A stretch of 64,000 nucleotides of DNA from Pelodera strongyloides (GCA_036852015.1 JAANDG010000223.1:1-64000); one strand, 5' to 3'; positions 1 to 16,000 are shown, counted from the stretch's first letter. Numbers and translations are program-made. The notes: generated from the letters alone by a model not told the origin.

Positions 1-3000
1 GGTAGAGGTTGGTGGGATCCTGTTCCTGCTGCTGAAACACAGCCAGTCTCTAAAATGAGAGAAAACCATGGTCAAGCGCCGTTCCCCGAACAAATGATGA
101 TGATGCACCAAATAATGCACCAACGTCAAATACAGTAAGATTACGACGACGCATGACAGCACACATCTACCAATCCACGAAAGAATATAAACGAACTGTA
201 AGAAAATAACTAAAATAATAAATATAATCTTACCTTGGCCATCTGTGCTTGAATTCCCCTATTAGTCAACTGCTCCACTGCGCGACGAGCCGAATCGTGC
301 GAATCAAAATCGACAAAGCCGTAGCCCTATAACAAAAGAACTTTAGACTTAGAAAAACAAAATGATACAGTAACTAACCTTACTTTTTCTTACGAAAGTA
401 TGATGCGGGATATCGTTTTACAATTTTCCGTATAGCACCTACAACCTACCGTATGAAATCAAAAAACTCCACCGAGCTATTTTTTCCCAGCCCGATATAC
501 AAACCACAAATGCATGACTTCAACCCTTCTATAAACCCACCTTGCACTGGTTGGACTGCTTGTCCATTATAGCCTTCGTACTCACGATGCGACCGAATTC
601 CGAGCACATCTCCCTGAGTTCCTCATCGGTGGTGGATGGGGGCAGGCCGCGGATGTAGAGGTTCGTCTGAAATGAAATGGTATATCTAGAGACGAAAAGA
701 CCTGAAAGTGTTCTATGGGTTAACATGTTTTACATAACATTGTGCTAATTTACGCCTCCAAATAAATGTGCTGCTATTGCTATTACGACTTGTTGTCTGC
801 AATCGAATCTCAAAATTACAATAAAAAAGCGCCGCTATAGTTAAAGCGAAATACCGGCCGGTTTTTGAAACGCATTGCATACGCCTGCTTTCTTATGCAG
901 CATATGCAAATGAGCAAAAATTACAATAAGAAATAGACCCCCAATTAGACCCCACGTTACATAAATGCATAATACTTGAGATGCATTTCAAAAACCGGCT
1001 GGTATTTCGCTTTAAACAAGAAATGAAGAAATCTCAAGAAACACGAAAGTACTCACCGAGCTAAGCGCAAAGTTGTCCTGGTGCGGTTTGGGTGATCCGC
1101 TGCTGCTCCTTTGATAGAGTGGTTGTTGAGCAGAGGGATAACCACCTCCGGGTGCACCTCCGCGAGGGGGGCCACGAGTCATCGGCTAAAACAGAAAATC
1201 TGATAATTGAGATATTAAACAAGACACAAACCCTTCGCCGATAGACGCTCATAACTGAAGTCAAGTCCAACATAGAACAGGTATTCGAAGTAGAACACCA
1301 ACTAGAACTAGCATCACATAAGTACCGTACTCCAGTTCCGAAACAAACCATAAGAACCCACCCCGACTCCCTGATAGTTGACTGAGTTGTACTGTTGCTG
1401 TCTCATGGGCATCACCCCGCCCCCTCCCATCTGATGCTGGAACGAGGGAGTGTATCCCTGTGCTGAAGCCACTCCCGGACTCATGTCGGATTGATCAAGC
1501 CAATCGCTGGAAAAAAAACAATCGATATTGATTGGTCAGATAGGTACAAACTCCAAACTTAGCCCTCATGGCTCCTAAGGCAACAATCTGGTATATTGTG
1601 AAAAAACTTGGCGTGCAGCAGATTCGAACCCGCGTCACTTGCGTGGCTAGCAAGCACTCACCGGTTGAGCCACACGCACACTTTTCACTCAACCAATACT
1701 GATTGTTCCCAGCACCGGGTTACACACAGAGGGGCGGGTTGCCTCATGCGGCGCATCTACCCGACTTACTCCAAACCAATGTTCACGCCAAAATACTAGC
1801 GGTCTAGGTCTAGCTTCTTAGTAGCTTCGAAACATCATTTCACGGGAACTTGGGAACGGACTAGTTTGACTGTGCTGAGTGACCATAACACTATTCTTCA
1901 AACCCAAAGAGAATATGACGGATACTGTAATTGTAAATAACAAAAAACTCACTTATTACCGTAGGCGTTGCTACTTCTGTTTCTCTGTCCTCTGTTCGAT
2001 GGCGACCTCTCGATGTCTGAGCGCCCCTCTCGCTGCAATACGTCTCCGCCGTAGTTGTGATGCGACGACGTGGTAGACGACTCGTTCTGCCGATCACGCC
2101 ACAGACTCTGAAACGATAGATAATTAGGAAAACGGTTTTGTATCATAGTTTCTTTTCTACTTCTATGCATCTCGAATAAATTATACTTGCACAACAGAAA
2201 CATTAAACATTAGTCAAGTCCTTATTCCTTATGCAGGCACTATCTTGGTGGTTCGACGCCATTCTCCGATTCTCCTAATTCTAGTACAGTACCCCGGATT
2301 CCCCCGTCAAGTGACACAGATAATATACTAAGGCTGCAGGACGCACTTCGGTGTTTCACATGGAATGATATACATAAAACGGTGTTCTACAATAACTCTT
2401 GTACCTTCTATTAACGAATATCACCCGCCAAACGAACGTAGAGGCACATGATATAAAGCTAATAGTTAGTTTTGAGTCTAACGGGAATATACGCTTCGAG
2501 TACCGGACCGCAATGGAAGTACAAGTACCGTAAGATATTAGAGGAGCATTCTATATAGGCGGAAAGCCAGTTGAGGATGGCGATGGATATATCAAAAAAA
2601 TTTAAATGTGCCAAAACTCCCAGTTTACTGTACGAATTTTGGATTAAACTTAAAATTTCAATTTCGCGCAAAACTCGAACATTTAAATTTCACAAGATAA
2701 TTCATACATATTCCAAAACGAAACTACCAATGGCAAATGGCCCACGTGTCAATGACAGAAAAAAAATATAAAGGAACAATAATAGCCCAATACCAATTCC
2801 CAAGAAATGAATCACATATTGAGCAGCATGCTCACAACTACGCACTGGGGCACTATCAGAACATATAGTATTAGTAATGTGGGAACTCTTATTGAATCGT
2901 ACAATCACCCAGAGGAATGAGTCACAAGTCACAAGTCATCGGAGGCTTTTCCCTTTTCTTTCCCGTGTAAAATGTGTGAAGGGGGAATGGGGAACGACGC

Positions 3001-4553
3001 GCCGCATAGCCACAAACGATTGCGAAATAACGAGATATCGGGAAACGGAAATAAACAAAAAGGAAAAAGCTCGAAACAAGATGATAGCTTTTGATCGCAA
3101 AAAAGGGACATTCTTTGACATATTGTATGTGATTTGACCTTGAATACGGCACCCGATTTGCTACTTAGAATTCACTACGCAGATCAAACGTAATCAATAA
3201 CACCTAGCCAAAAATTAGCCAGTAGAAAACAAACAAACAAACAAACGACAGCTCAATCGTATCGCTATCTAGTAGCTAGCTCCCACATCGATGCTAACTT
3301 TCATATAAAGCTTCATGGCAGATGCTCACGCCCAGAAGGCATATTTATCTTACAAACAAGTAGCTATGATACAAATAAGAATTTCACAAAAAAACACCGA
3401 ATTTACACATAAATAAACATGCGCATCCATTTACGCTAAACCCTACCCACTCATGCTACAAACTACAAAGTTTCCTATAAAAAATACTAATTAATTCCAA
3501 AAAGAATAAAAGAAGAGGGTCGTTGCGCGGGTCAAAAACAAGGAAAACCGACCGCACTACTCGCGCACGAAAAGCCGGCCAGAGAGCAAGAGAGCGGAGA
3601 GATACAGAGCAAACAAAAACATCGTAGTACGATGAGAGAGCACATCAATCGCAGAACAGCGAGAATATGAAGAATGCTGAAGAGACGGACGAGAAGCTCG
3701 AGACCGGTCAGAGAGTTAGGTCTTGCTGTGTTCTTTTCCCAGTTTATCAGTCAGATTCTCTCCAAAAACAACCCATCTCATCAATTTCACTGTTTTCCCA
3801 CTCTAAAGGGAGTAATGCATTTCGCCCCTCTCTATTGACCGCTCTCTGGCTCTCTTCAAGTGACCGTCCCGTGATCTGCAAACAACCGGCCCCGCCCCCA
3901 AACAATTGATGACGTCACCATCTGCTGGCACAAAGCCAAACGGAAAAGTGCAGAAAAAATAACCCGCGCACCCTTTGACAAACAGCTCATACGAAAATAA
4001 ATAACCCGCGCACCATAAGCCGACATTCAATGTTACTGATCAAACTAGATACAAAAAGTGGTAAGAGGGGACCGCTGTTGCAAAATCGCGCGCAAACTCA
4101 AATAAAGGACTCGCCATGCGAATACGAAACACAGGTCAAAAAAAGTAAAAATTAGTTTTGCGTAAAAAAATAAAAGTGAACAATCGATAGCCGGAGGAAA
4201 TAACTCGCGCACGTGAGTCACATGTGATTAGCATAACTAGCAGCGATACAAAAGGGACGCGCGAACACAGCGGACTTATGCAAATTTCTAGCGCGTAGCC
4301 GCTAGTGTAGATCTAGAGCCAAAACTTGTCAGCATTTTGGGGGAACCCCGCGCCCGCGCATAATACAAATAATCACGAATATGGGATCAAAAATCAGACA
4401 TTATAGATGTGTGGCGTTGTCCGATTGAGCCGAACTATATCAGTGTAACTCGTGCGATATGGTCCCTAAAATGGTGCATTCATCAGAGCTAATACGCTTC
4501 AAGTGGTGCTACAATTAGGTTGACATCATTTAGCTTTGCGGAGGAGGAAATGG

Positions 4554-4589
<36 letters not shown>

Positions 4590-5888
4590 AAGGGAGAGCT
4601 ACCCCGGTGAATGTTTCCAAGTGTTGGTGAATACGGCAAGCTCGCTGGGGTCAGTTGACGTCATGAGACCAACCAACCGGGTGCGCAAAAGGTCGAACGC
4701 TTCATAATCATTCATATGCAAATCAGCGAGGAATACGGTGAATACAGCCATCAGGGCAATGGTACAATTGTATAAACACCGATAGTTCACTAGCCAAGAA
4801 TGGAGCTACCGTAGTTTACCACCACTTTCTAGGTGACATACAAAAGGCTGTTTGCCAATAATAATCCTCATAAAATCTTTACATTATGCGATCTGCTTAG
4901 AGAGACTATATATACTCAAATCTTCTTATTCCCAGAAGACAAGCAAGCACGCTTTGCCTTTGGTTCTGGGAATTATTTTTCACTGGTAATCTTATTTGTG
5001 CCTCGATTTAGCGATAAAAAAAAAAAAAATAACTCACAGGCATGATCATGACCGGGTGCATAAGAAGTTGCATTTTTGACGTGTTACCGCCTGTTTTGTG
5101 CCCAAAAATATGATATTCAAAGGTGCGCGAGTTATTCTTTTGGCAGGTATTTGCATAGCGCTCAATGATAAGCTATCTGACAATTTGCGAAAAGCGTTTC
5201 AAAATTATCGACGGCAAGCAATTTGGTGATAAGAACTATATTTCTTAGGACAATGTAGATGATACTCAGCGGCTCGATCGACGGATTCAACCAGCTTCGA
5301 CACTTTTGTCTTCTGGTTCAGAAGTATAGCCTCTGCTCTTCACAACTTCCACAACAATGCCAAATCCTCAAAGCATCGAATCATCTACCATCTACTAAAC
5401 CATCTCTACCAATCTTCCGTCATCAAAAATTAGAATAACCAACGTCAGACATGTAGAGTAGATTCCACTAACGGTAAAAAGTAGACAGTTGTCGACAAAA
5501 TAATACTGTGACACTACAAACTACACGTGTGATACGTAATGGAAAAATGAAACATACCATCAGTACCAATAGGAAGTATGGACGTCAGGGTACAGCGATA
5601 GGGTACGATACTCAAATGGTGTCGGGGTTTGGTCTTGGTTTTATATACACTGCCAATGGTGTTCCAGGTGTGCTGGCCTCGAAAGTGCAACTGGACCCCC
5701 GGGCACCTTAGAGTTCTTAGGGGTACCAAGGGTACATGTCAAGCATGGGACTGATGGGCTGCGCGACTTATTTCTTGATAATAACAGAGATACCAGTGCT
5801 AAAACGTTTACTACAATTGCATAGAATTATATCCGAAACCCCATGGATTTGTTGCATAAAAAGGCACATTCTCCTCTATCCTCTCTCT

Positions 5889-5940
<52 letters not shown>

Positions 5941-6462
5941 TCTTTTCTCCGTTGTACAAATAAATGACACGAAAATTGACGAAAAGCACATGGGAAAGGA
6001 GGACAAAGGAATCAACAAATGGATCGTTCAATTACCCCTATTTGGCATTTTGGCAATAACAGAAATTGGCATAATGAGACGCCGGACTGCTGGAAAAGAT
6101 GCTGTGTGTAAGCCCTTCTCCATAGAGTAGGTTCAAAACAAAAGATATATACAAGGAGGCTTCGGCTTAACCTAGCCAGGTTCGCGCAAAAAAATACCAG
6201 CCAGAAACTCTCGCGAGAGTCTGGCGAATACTGGGCGGGGTGCCGGCGACGGCGAGAGTAAGGGGCAAAGTTTCTCCTGTGTCAATGATGACTAATGACA
6301 CATCCCAGATAGACCAGGGTTTACAGACCTGCAGGACTTCAAACTATTAGGCGACTGGGTTGGGGATCTAAAGCCAAAAAGGGATTGGGGTTGGAAGGTT
6401 ACGGAGACTGCAGAATGGAGAGACATAAAGAGAAAAAAGCAGAGAGAAGGAGAAAGAGAGAC

Positions 6463-6505
<43 letters not shown>

Positions 6506-7436
6506 AAGAGCGAGAGAGAGTCAGCTTCTGTGTACAGTTGAGGAGACAAAAAAAGTAGAGGGAGAGTGCACGCAAAGCCCGAATAGAACACTTAGAGAGA
6601 AAAGAAAAACATCGCTCTCTGAGAACCCGAAAGGCGAAAAATGGAACAGAGCAAAGGTTAGCTGGGAGCACAGCTATAACGACCATCCCCTCGGGGGTAA
6701 ACAACCAAACCGGCCATTTCACAAGAAGGAGCAGAGCTACGAGACTGAGGAGTCGCACATCGTGCTCCTTGAAGTGCGAATACTTCTCGGACTGGCACTA
6801 TCACAGAATTCAGTAAACCCACACTAGTAGCCGCGGAAACATCCGGGGAGCCGGCGCGCCGGCCACGCTGGCTGGAAAGTCGATAAGTAAATTCATGGCA
6901 GTACATCGACCAAAGTTTAACGTTGAACACTCCAGTACTTATCGCATTATAGAAAAAGGAAACGGATGAACGTTAACCAATACCGTATACAATACACAAA
7001 CAAACAATCGATAGTCCGCATATGTAACCTATGCCTAACGGCCTACCAATACCTGAGAAACTAGAAAGAGAGCATAGAATACCAGTAATAGGAGGAATAA
7101 AACTGGCTATTGTTGGATAGGTATTTGCAGCACGAACCCAACAAAACAAGCCTGCTCAAACATGTTGACTGTTGACGTCTAACGGCAAGACACCTCATTC
7201 TCGTTCTGAGTTCTGTTCTGATCCATAATAAACCATCTAGCGATGATCCTACCAACACTCCTTCGATAAGAAAAAGAAGGAAAATGTTCCCCCAAAGAAC
7301 AAAACCCATGATGATGCACTTAAGTACGCAGTAAACTAAATACACGACTCATATGCCAACCAGGGGTGCAAAAATTATCGAATGGCTAAATATTACACAA
7401 TGGGGCATGAAGCTAAACTAAATAAAGCGTGTCACT

Positions 7437-7472
<36 letters not shown>

Positions 7473-10400
7473 GGGAGAGAGAGAGATAGAGAGTGATAGA
7501 GAGGGAAGGGTGGATAGAGAGGGAAAACAGAGAGCTTGTGGAAAGAGGAACATCGTGGCTGTTTGTGTGTATGATTGGAAATCGATTTGACACTTGTTAC
7601 TGGCCAGCATGGTGTGGAGAGAAATGATCAATTTCCACCACATAGAAATGAAATAATGAAACCGCCGAATAAGCCTTTACCTGGCCTATTACTCGAGAGC
7701 CCAGGTTGATCAAGCAGTTATGTGCACTTGCATAAATGGACGTGAACTAGACCCTGAAGTACGTACGTCGTACGTGTAAGACTGCACACGACGTACACGT
7801 TTACGCGAAAGACAAATGCAAGACGTAAATACATCGATGACGACGTACGAAGACAACTTCGTATGTATCAGTTATAAACCACCACCAATGGAGATGGTAG
7901 GGCCACGGCTCCACGGCACCACGGCGTCGGAAAAGAAACTGTAAACTGTATCTACAGCGGTTCTCGACGATGTGTAGGTTATTCACCTCTGTGAATCGAA
8001 ACAATTGTGTGTGTGCGGTGTGCGGCAAAATTCCGGAAGCCGATTTCAAAATAGGCACGTCAACGCACAATTTCGGGAAGATACTCCCGTAATCAGTCCC
8101 AATCTAGTTCCAAAAAATGAACTATACAAGACAATCGATAAAAAAAACACTTGCTCTCATGCAGGACTTGCAACTACTCTGGAAGTAAATATGGATACAC
8201 TGATACACACCTCGCGATAAATAGAAAGTAAGTCAACTGGTGTACAAAACAACAACTGACACGTGGTTGCGCTCACCTGCAACATACAACTGGCCTATGT
8301 CGTTCCCAAAAATACCTTTACAAAATACCAAAACAGAACAGACGTAATCACGTTTACTGACGTATTCAATCACCACCGCAATGCCATAGGAAGCTTAATA
8401 ACACTAACACCTGCACCATATTTTTTATGCAGCAAAACGTACACAAGTGTCATAATACTTGTACGTGATTGGTCTTTTACCGGTCTGCGGGACTGCTAAA
8501 CAACTACAGTCTACAGTATCAGCGATTTCTTTTTAATTTCTCTGTATGATATCATTTGATGCCCAATGGTGTGATTTTAATAAATACATAAATAATATCC
8601 GTACAAATGCTCAAAGGACCTAATGTGCGCACATAAATCTAGTAATAGGTGGTCCTTATTTTTCTCACTAAGGCCCAATCATTTATTATTTATGATACTA
8701 ATCTGCTCTGTTTCAATCCCGAAATGGAAATATCCGAATAGGCTATTATAGGGTACGGTAATGTCAATATCGAATAATACACGTCAACGTCGGAAAGCTC
8801 ATATGGCTGGGATTGGACCGTTTTACGATACAATATTATTTAATGAAGTTCATTTTTTCACTCACGGTAGCTGACCTCTTAAAACACTCCACGGATGCCA
8901 ATGCCAAATAACAAACCGGCTGTTATTCCGCTTTAATAAGGAGAAAAAGGCGCTTCAAGCTTCAAGACGGTCATCTCATCAGAATTCATAATAGAGCTCG
9001 TGCTCGATATTGTACATTGAGCACGTGGGCTCAGGGAATGACAGAACATTCTACGAAACGGTACACTTGTGGGACGTGGGAAGCGATTCTGAATTTTCAG
9101 GCACCTACGCCTAATCCTAACTAATATTCCTATCACAAAAAGCACTTAACTATACCTATAAAAACAATTACCATAGTAACACATGTACCCATCCAAATAT
9201 AGGCATATTAACGCATTACTAACCAATATCACGTGTTCGTCACATGCTACCCAGGGTCTACAGTACCTCCCCCTATTGGGGGTAACCCCCCGGGCAAAGA
9301 GAGCGCGGGAGAGGGGGCGCAAGGAGGTTGTCAGCGAAAAAGCCAAACGTTGCGGAGCGCGCAGCCTCGCAAAAAACAACCACAGCAAATATGCGGGGAT
9401 TCCCCTCCATCCCGTTTCTCCGCTCCCCAATGCGAAGATTGCGAAGTTGTAAAGCAGTGAGGGATCGCCCGTAAACTAAAGGTCGTAATCTACTAATAGT
9501 AAATAAATTCTTTTACAATTCAAGAGCCTGCCCTTTTACTTTATTCCAAGATGGCTCAATTCAATCGAGAAATGTGAAATACAAAGCTTATGACTTGCTC
9601 CGCAGAGCTCGTCAGCAAAAAATGTCACCGGCTGTCATGTAACGTCGAAAACGGTCAGCGTCGTAAATAATCTATATCAATATCAACCGATCACCATAAT
9701 CAGGTTCTACAAAAAAAGCCTTTGGCCATGCAACAGGCTCAGGGAAAAGGTAATCTAACATTCAAGGAAAACAAGAAATAAAAAAAAATGCTAGTAAGGT
9801 TCCACAGAATTGGGAAACCAACTGGGCGAAATATCTTTCCCCTGCCCATTTTCTCTCCTTCTCTCAACTCTCATTCCCTTCCTCACTCCCTGCCTTTTCT
9901 AACTTCTCTCCGTCTTATTGATGACCAATCTCTACTCCCTCTCTGTGAGCAGTTGAGATGTACTCTGGCTGCGTGCCAGCTCTGTTTACCAACATTCCGA
10001 AATTCGAATTTCGCGCCCGTTTTTCTGCAAAAGTGCGTCCTCATAGGTCATCAGCAGAGTAGCGACGGTGCCCGTAATGAACACAAATGTCAGATCTTGC
10101 TCTTTCTTTCCTCATTTTTTTTTAGGGAGAACTGGCCAAATAGCACGTTTGGTTGGTGTACTTTTCTCTTCTTAACGGGGGAGATGGGTGGGACTTGGAA
10201 CAAGGCCAGCGATAGATAGAAGGAACACGTGAGCAGAACCAGAGAGCGGGAGCCGGGAGAATCGCCGACTGTCACAGAAAACGGGAGGTAGAGAGCAAAG
10301 ATCGCCATGGATTGTCAGAGGAGAGAGATGGAGAGAGACTGCGAGACTGCAAAACTTACCACATCAGCACGAGAGAGAGACAACGAGAGAGCCAGAGAGC

Positions 10401-13041
10401 GAGAGAGAGAAAGAGAGGGAGAGAGAGATAAAGAAAGAAAGAGAGGGAGAGAGAGAAAGAAAAAGAGGGAGTATTGGAAATAGCCAGTGGTTCTCATCTA
10501 CCCCACATTGGAGAGATCGAGCAACCGCACGAGTCGAAATGAAATCCGAAACGATTTTTCGGTGCCGATCAAAAAAAACGCAGGGACACTATCACTGTGG
10601 ACCAAAGATGTGGTTCGAAACAAGTCGAACAGGAAAGAGATATTGCCCACGCGATGTCGCCGTCTATGCGCCGCACACGCGCAACTAAAAAATGATAACG
10701 ACCGCGTGCATCACGGACACTGTGCTGTCGGAAAAGGGGATGCAAAGTAGTGCTTCGGAATTTCGGAGAAGTCATACGCCAGACAGTGAGACTGTAATCC
10801 GCAGAGATTTATACGTATGCCTAAACTAAACTCCAAAACTGATCAACAGCCAATAGCTAACGGCTACCGTATATCAACCTCCCCGACTTCAAATTCCAAT
10901 ACAGTTGCATTGCATGCATTCTTGAGGCCGTGCACGAAACAGTTAATGATTAAAAGCCCAAGATGTGGAGCCGGACTAATTGGATAGACAGTATCCCAAT
11001 CAAATCGCAACACTGTGCCTTGTGTTATGATGCCCCAAAAGTTCCGGATAGCAACACTTCGCACACTTTTTTCCACAGGTAAAAAGTCTGGCTGATTGAT
11101 TCAGGCCGTTCGGCGTTCTATTTTTCGCCAATCAATGGCTACGACAAAAAAAGGCGAGCCATGGGAAATATGCAAACTTTAAAGCGAATGTCAAGCCTGA
11201 TTCACAGATATTCTATAACACGCTGTCACAAATACGGTAGTTTACAAAATTTCTCTCGCGCTCTCCTCTTCTTCTTTGCTGACTTAAAAAAAATTCTCTC
11301 GCGCCCTCCTCTTTTTCTTTGCTGTCTAACAGCAAACGGTCCTGCGGACACAGAATAGTTCTGATTTTGTCCAAATGACCAGAATCCCATATTGAAGGAG
11401 TTTTTTGGAGGGGTTTGAAATAGTTTTTCTTCTTATATGAAAGTTTTTGTTTATTTTTATTCCTTACCTTCAAAACATAAGCTTTCTTTTGAGCCCAACA
11501 TGAAAAACCGGCTTGACATTCCCTTTAAAGGGAAACAAAACAATAAACTGCCAGACCATAATGAATGCATTAATTAATCAGCTGGCTGAAACATTAGGAA
11601 AATACCAAGATATTTACAAACTTACCTAAAAAGAAACGGCAATATAAAGAAAATGGAGAGACTAAAGGACGATAGTCCGAAATACAGTAGGTACTCAGTA
11701 TTACAAGTAACATTACAAAGGCTTTGTTTATTGTTTATTTCTTAGCTTATTTATTTATTGTCTTCCAATAAACCATTTTATAAGGCAGCTGATCTAAATG
11801 TCACTTTCATCTACTCTATTTAGAATGGCCAGTGGACCAATAAATCCAACCAACACTCAAAATTCTATAAATCAAGCATAAAAAAATTATAAAGGAGTCA
11901 TTTAATATATCAATATATTAAATGTAGAGAAAAAATGTAGACAAAATAAGCAAAAATTCTCAAAAAAAGGGGAATAAATAAATTGTAAAACTCACAAAAC
12001 CAAGCATATCCATGGGCACTGGCGTACGCGATTTCTTCGCAGCGCGCTTCTGAAAAATAATGATGAGTTTTACCTTTTCGATACCTTTCTAATTTCAACT
12101 TTAAAGCGAAATACCAGCCGGTTTTTGAAACGCATCTCAAATATCCGCATTCTTATGCAGTTATGCTAAAAGGGGTCTATTGGGGTCTATTTTTTTATTC
12201 AAATTTATGCTCATTTGCATATGAAGCATAGGAAGGCAGGGAGTACTCGATGCGTTTCAAAAACCGGCCGGTATTTCGCTTTAAACCTTACCAGCTTCAT
12301 TAACAGTTCAATAATTAAACTAACAAACACTCTTTATATAAAGAGGACTCCATGAAAGAAAAGAAAAAGATTTTGCCTTACAAATTACTATTCTGTTCTG
12401 TGCAAAGACAACCACTTCCTTCCATAAAAAAGTTTTCTAATATATATACCTGCGAATATCTATTTTAGTAGCACAAAAAAAGGAAAAAATATTAATCCGA
12501 CAATAATTACTATAACTAATAACCATAATAATTAGAGAAAAATAGCTAAATTTATAACCTAAACCATTAGGGAATTTCGTCACCATAGCTACGCTCCATT
12601 ACTAACTATGCATTAAAATTTCAAAAATAGAAATTATTTGCTCAGGATTTAAAAATAAATAACTATATTTTATATAATATTCGCACCATCTCAACTGAGC
12701 AATGCACATAACTAAACGGCTAGAAAAAAACAGAAAAAAAAACATCTGCTTAATTATTATAATTTCTAACCACACGTATTGTTAATTCTTGCTATACGTG
12801 TTATTTGCGCACTTGATCTGTTAAAAAATATATGTAAGTAATGCGGAAAGGGCAAACGTCGCTAATGACCTTTTATGTTAAAAAAATATGTACTAAGACT
12901 AAATGTATGAATAATTTATAAAGTATTAATAATTATCTGTTATACGGGTTACTTGGTTAGAAGGGCATAACTACCGTAAGAAATTAAAAAAAAAGCTATC
13001 ATCGTATCCAAACAATCAAGAGCACAACGAAAAGACTTGGA

Positions 13042-13075
<34 letters not shown>

Positions 13076-16000
13076 CTGTGGCCAATAAGTGTAACTGAGT
13101 CCCACATATCTACAATGGATTCTCTAGAACAATGAAGAACACAGGAACACAAGAATACTCTTCCCATTCCCAGCACATCTTATTTTCTACTAGACAGCTA
13201 ATTGTGATATGCTTTTTTTTACGTTCAAAGCTGTCTATGTCTAGAAACTTCAAAGCAAAGTACAAATGTAGTATTAACAAAAATTACTCCTGTTATCGCT
13301 AAAATCTTTTTAATTTTTAAAATTTAAATCCGAGGGCAGAACACAAAGATTCAGTACAAAGGGATAGAATCAAAGTACAGGTAGCTTAGTGTACTTATTA
13401 TCTCATTACATTATATAACTTGATAACTTCTTTCAAACGCAGAATAAATTATTTGCTTAAGGTGTTTACTTATCAGTTATCACGTACATTCCCATCACAT
13501 TCTTTAGAAAACAGCTTCTCTTCATATCATCATAAGTACAAATCAGGAACTAAGGAACTATGTAAGTGCGTCTCCAGGTACAGACAAACTCACAAACCAC
13601 TAGTCACTCCAAAAGGTCAATGTAGAACCAGAACACACACAATTAATAATGATAACATTAAATACATATTTTTGTATCATTTAGCAAGTACACAAGGAAT
13701 CTACAAAACCGCTAAAAATTGAAGACAGCGGACATGTCTTGGAGGCACAATAAAGGATACGTTTCAATGAGTCTACAATACCCAAAACACCTGTTAAAGC
13801 GAAATACCAGCCGGTTTTTGAAACGCATCTCCAGTACTTGCATTCTTGTGCATTTATGCAACGTGGGGTCGAATTGGGGTCTAGTTTTTATTCTAATTTT
13901 TGCTCATTTGCATATGCTGCATAAGAAAGCTGGTGTACGCAATGCGTTTCAAAAACCGGCCGATATTTCGCTTTAAAACCATTGCTGGCTTGTCGTGATG
14001 ATTATAACTTTGCTGCAAAAATGACACACATGACTGTGTTGTGTTGAGTTCCATGTTATGTGTTGCTGTATGATAATTATGGGAGTTGTGAATCATAGAA
14101 TCGTTCGAAATTCAAAAACAACATTATGATCGAAAACTATGTAAATGAGACAGCTGCCCACATGTTTAAAGGGATAACGATATACTGATAAACAACATTA
14201 CTCTCAATATGCTTCTTTTGAATCACTGAACATTTTTGACCACGCCCGCTAAATTAGCATAAAGCTTCTTGGCTTCCAGAGCAAATTCTCCAATTTAATG
14301 CGGTGCATCTAAACTACAGTACTCCAAAGCGATTCCTCAAACTACAGTACTCCGAAACAATTCCTCATCTACCTTATCTCTGGAGTCTCCCTCCGGTGAC
14401 GTCAGAAGGTCACTAGAATGTGAGTGATCGTTCTCTGCACTCTCATCGGAATCCTTGACTATTCCTTCGTCTGCGTCGTTGTCCATCTGATGAGAGAGCA
14501 CCACCTCGCTTCCATCACGCTCGGACGCAGTCATCTGAAATATCGAAAACTAAAACTAAAAATAATCCGAGAACGTACTTAACAGAAGGCAGATCACAGG
14601 TCACCGAAATAAAATATTCAAGTTATTGCCTACGATTCGAAAAATTAAAGACGATGTTTTGCTGTATGAAGAAAAGCAGCAAATCGGCGTTATAGATGAG
14701 AGGGTGCTAGCCTAGACACAGAAATAAAAAAGGCTACAAATGTACAAGAGACTATGCGAAACCGACCAAAAATACAAAAGCTTCAAGGAAACAGGAAAGG
14801 CTAACTTTGACTGGAAGGCGCCCATATAACGGTGCGTTACTGACATAATTAATACAGTCAAACATTTAAAAAAACTAATTAGTCACATAAAGTGTTTGGT
14901 TTAAGTTAAACATCGGCATGACGTTGACCCCGGTCAACGTCAGGCCGATGAAAGATCATAGTTTACGTTCAGTTTCCCAAAAACGCTTCGATTGTTGGAT
15001 AATTGGCCGAAAACCGTCAATACTTCACAAAAGCGTATGAGTGTCACTTCATTTTTTGCGAGTTCGCGTTCGTAAGTTCGTATATAGCGAATTCGAAATA
15101 CGCAGAAAACCTATTCCTCATCGTCGACAATTAATTGAAAAAGATCACACGGGGAATGTCATTTTTAATTTTAGAGCAATGTATTTATGTATTAATATTG
15201 GGAAGATGTGGCGAAACTTCTTGCGGACTTTTACAGCGAAATACCGGCCGGGTTTTAAAACACGTCGTGTACACCCGCATTCTTATGCTTATGCAAATTT
15301 GCAAATGAACATAAATTAGAATAAAAAATCGAGCCGAATTCGAGCAAGCTTGCATAAATACGTAAGGATTCAGCTGTCTACGATGTGTTTCAAAAACAGG
15401 CCGGTCGCCGGTATTTCGCTTTAATAACTTATGGGATTAGATTAGGATGTGGTTTTTCAAAGTTGTAGTGGTACGTTTATTGCATAAATATTTTGTAATG
15501 TTGGAGGTGGAATAACGCAGCCTTACCTGCGCAAGCGAAGCATTTAAACGGTAGAATGACAATGTATAGTAAAACGTACCGTACACGTACAAAGGAAAAT
15601 GTCTGCGATAGTTAGATAAAAAACGCAAAAAAAAAACTAATTAACACGTAACTATAAAAAAGACCCAATTCTAAAAAAAAAGAATTTAGCTGACCTACCT
15701 ACCTATTTACAGTACAAAAATCTACAGTAAGAAATACAAAATGCTCAAAAATAACCTATATCCGAATCCAAATTCCAACTTCAAGTCAAAAATCAAATGC
15801 TTGTCGGATAAAGGAATACGTCAATGGCATAATTCAAAAAGAGAAAACAAAAACAAATTACGATGAAAAACTGTAAATTACATTGGGGCAAAGTGTGACA
15901 AATAAGTAGTTTAATATCTCTACACAGCATAATACACAATGATTTTGAGCAAGAACTCGGTTTACCTTCACTTCTGCGTCATCACGATCATGTACATATT

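Larger units (their letters stand above)
2108..11995. other. Giant sup-26 intron (9.9 kb), no supported gene
   Basis: Non-coding between two phase-compatible sup-26 exons. It holds several CT/GA microsatellites (4558-4585, 5884-5945, 6425-6515, 7436-7505, 10340-10470) and three patches richer in GC and GAGAG words (about 3.5-4.3, 6.2-6.9 and 9.8-10.8 kb) that look like possible alternative promoters or enhancers. An unusual GC-rich stretch lies at 9268-9440. The longest open frame (9788-10219, plus) is low-complexity Ser/Leu/Phe sequence with no family signature. The remainder is AT-rich sequence in which no gene is recognisable. Confidence 0.6.

Noticed and set aside
6292..6758. Ser-Leu-Phe-rich open frames over 6.3-6.8 kb
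   Set aside because: Translations of the GA/CT microsatellite; the same happens at 5.8, 7.5, 10.4, 36.1 and 42.5 kb.
9788..10219. 143-codon plus-strand open frame
   Set aside because: Compositionally biased Ser/Leu/Phe sequence over CT-rich DNA in the large sup-26 intron, no domain or motif, no splice context.
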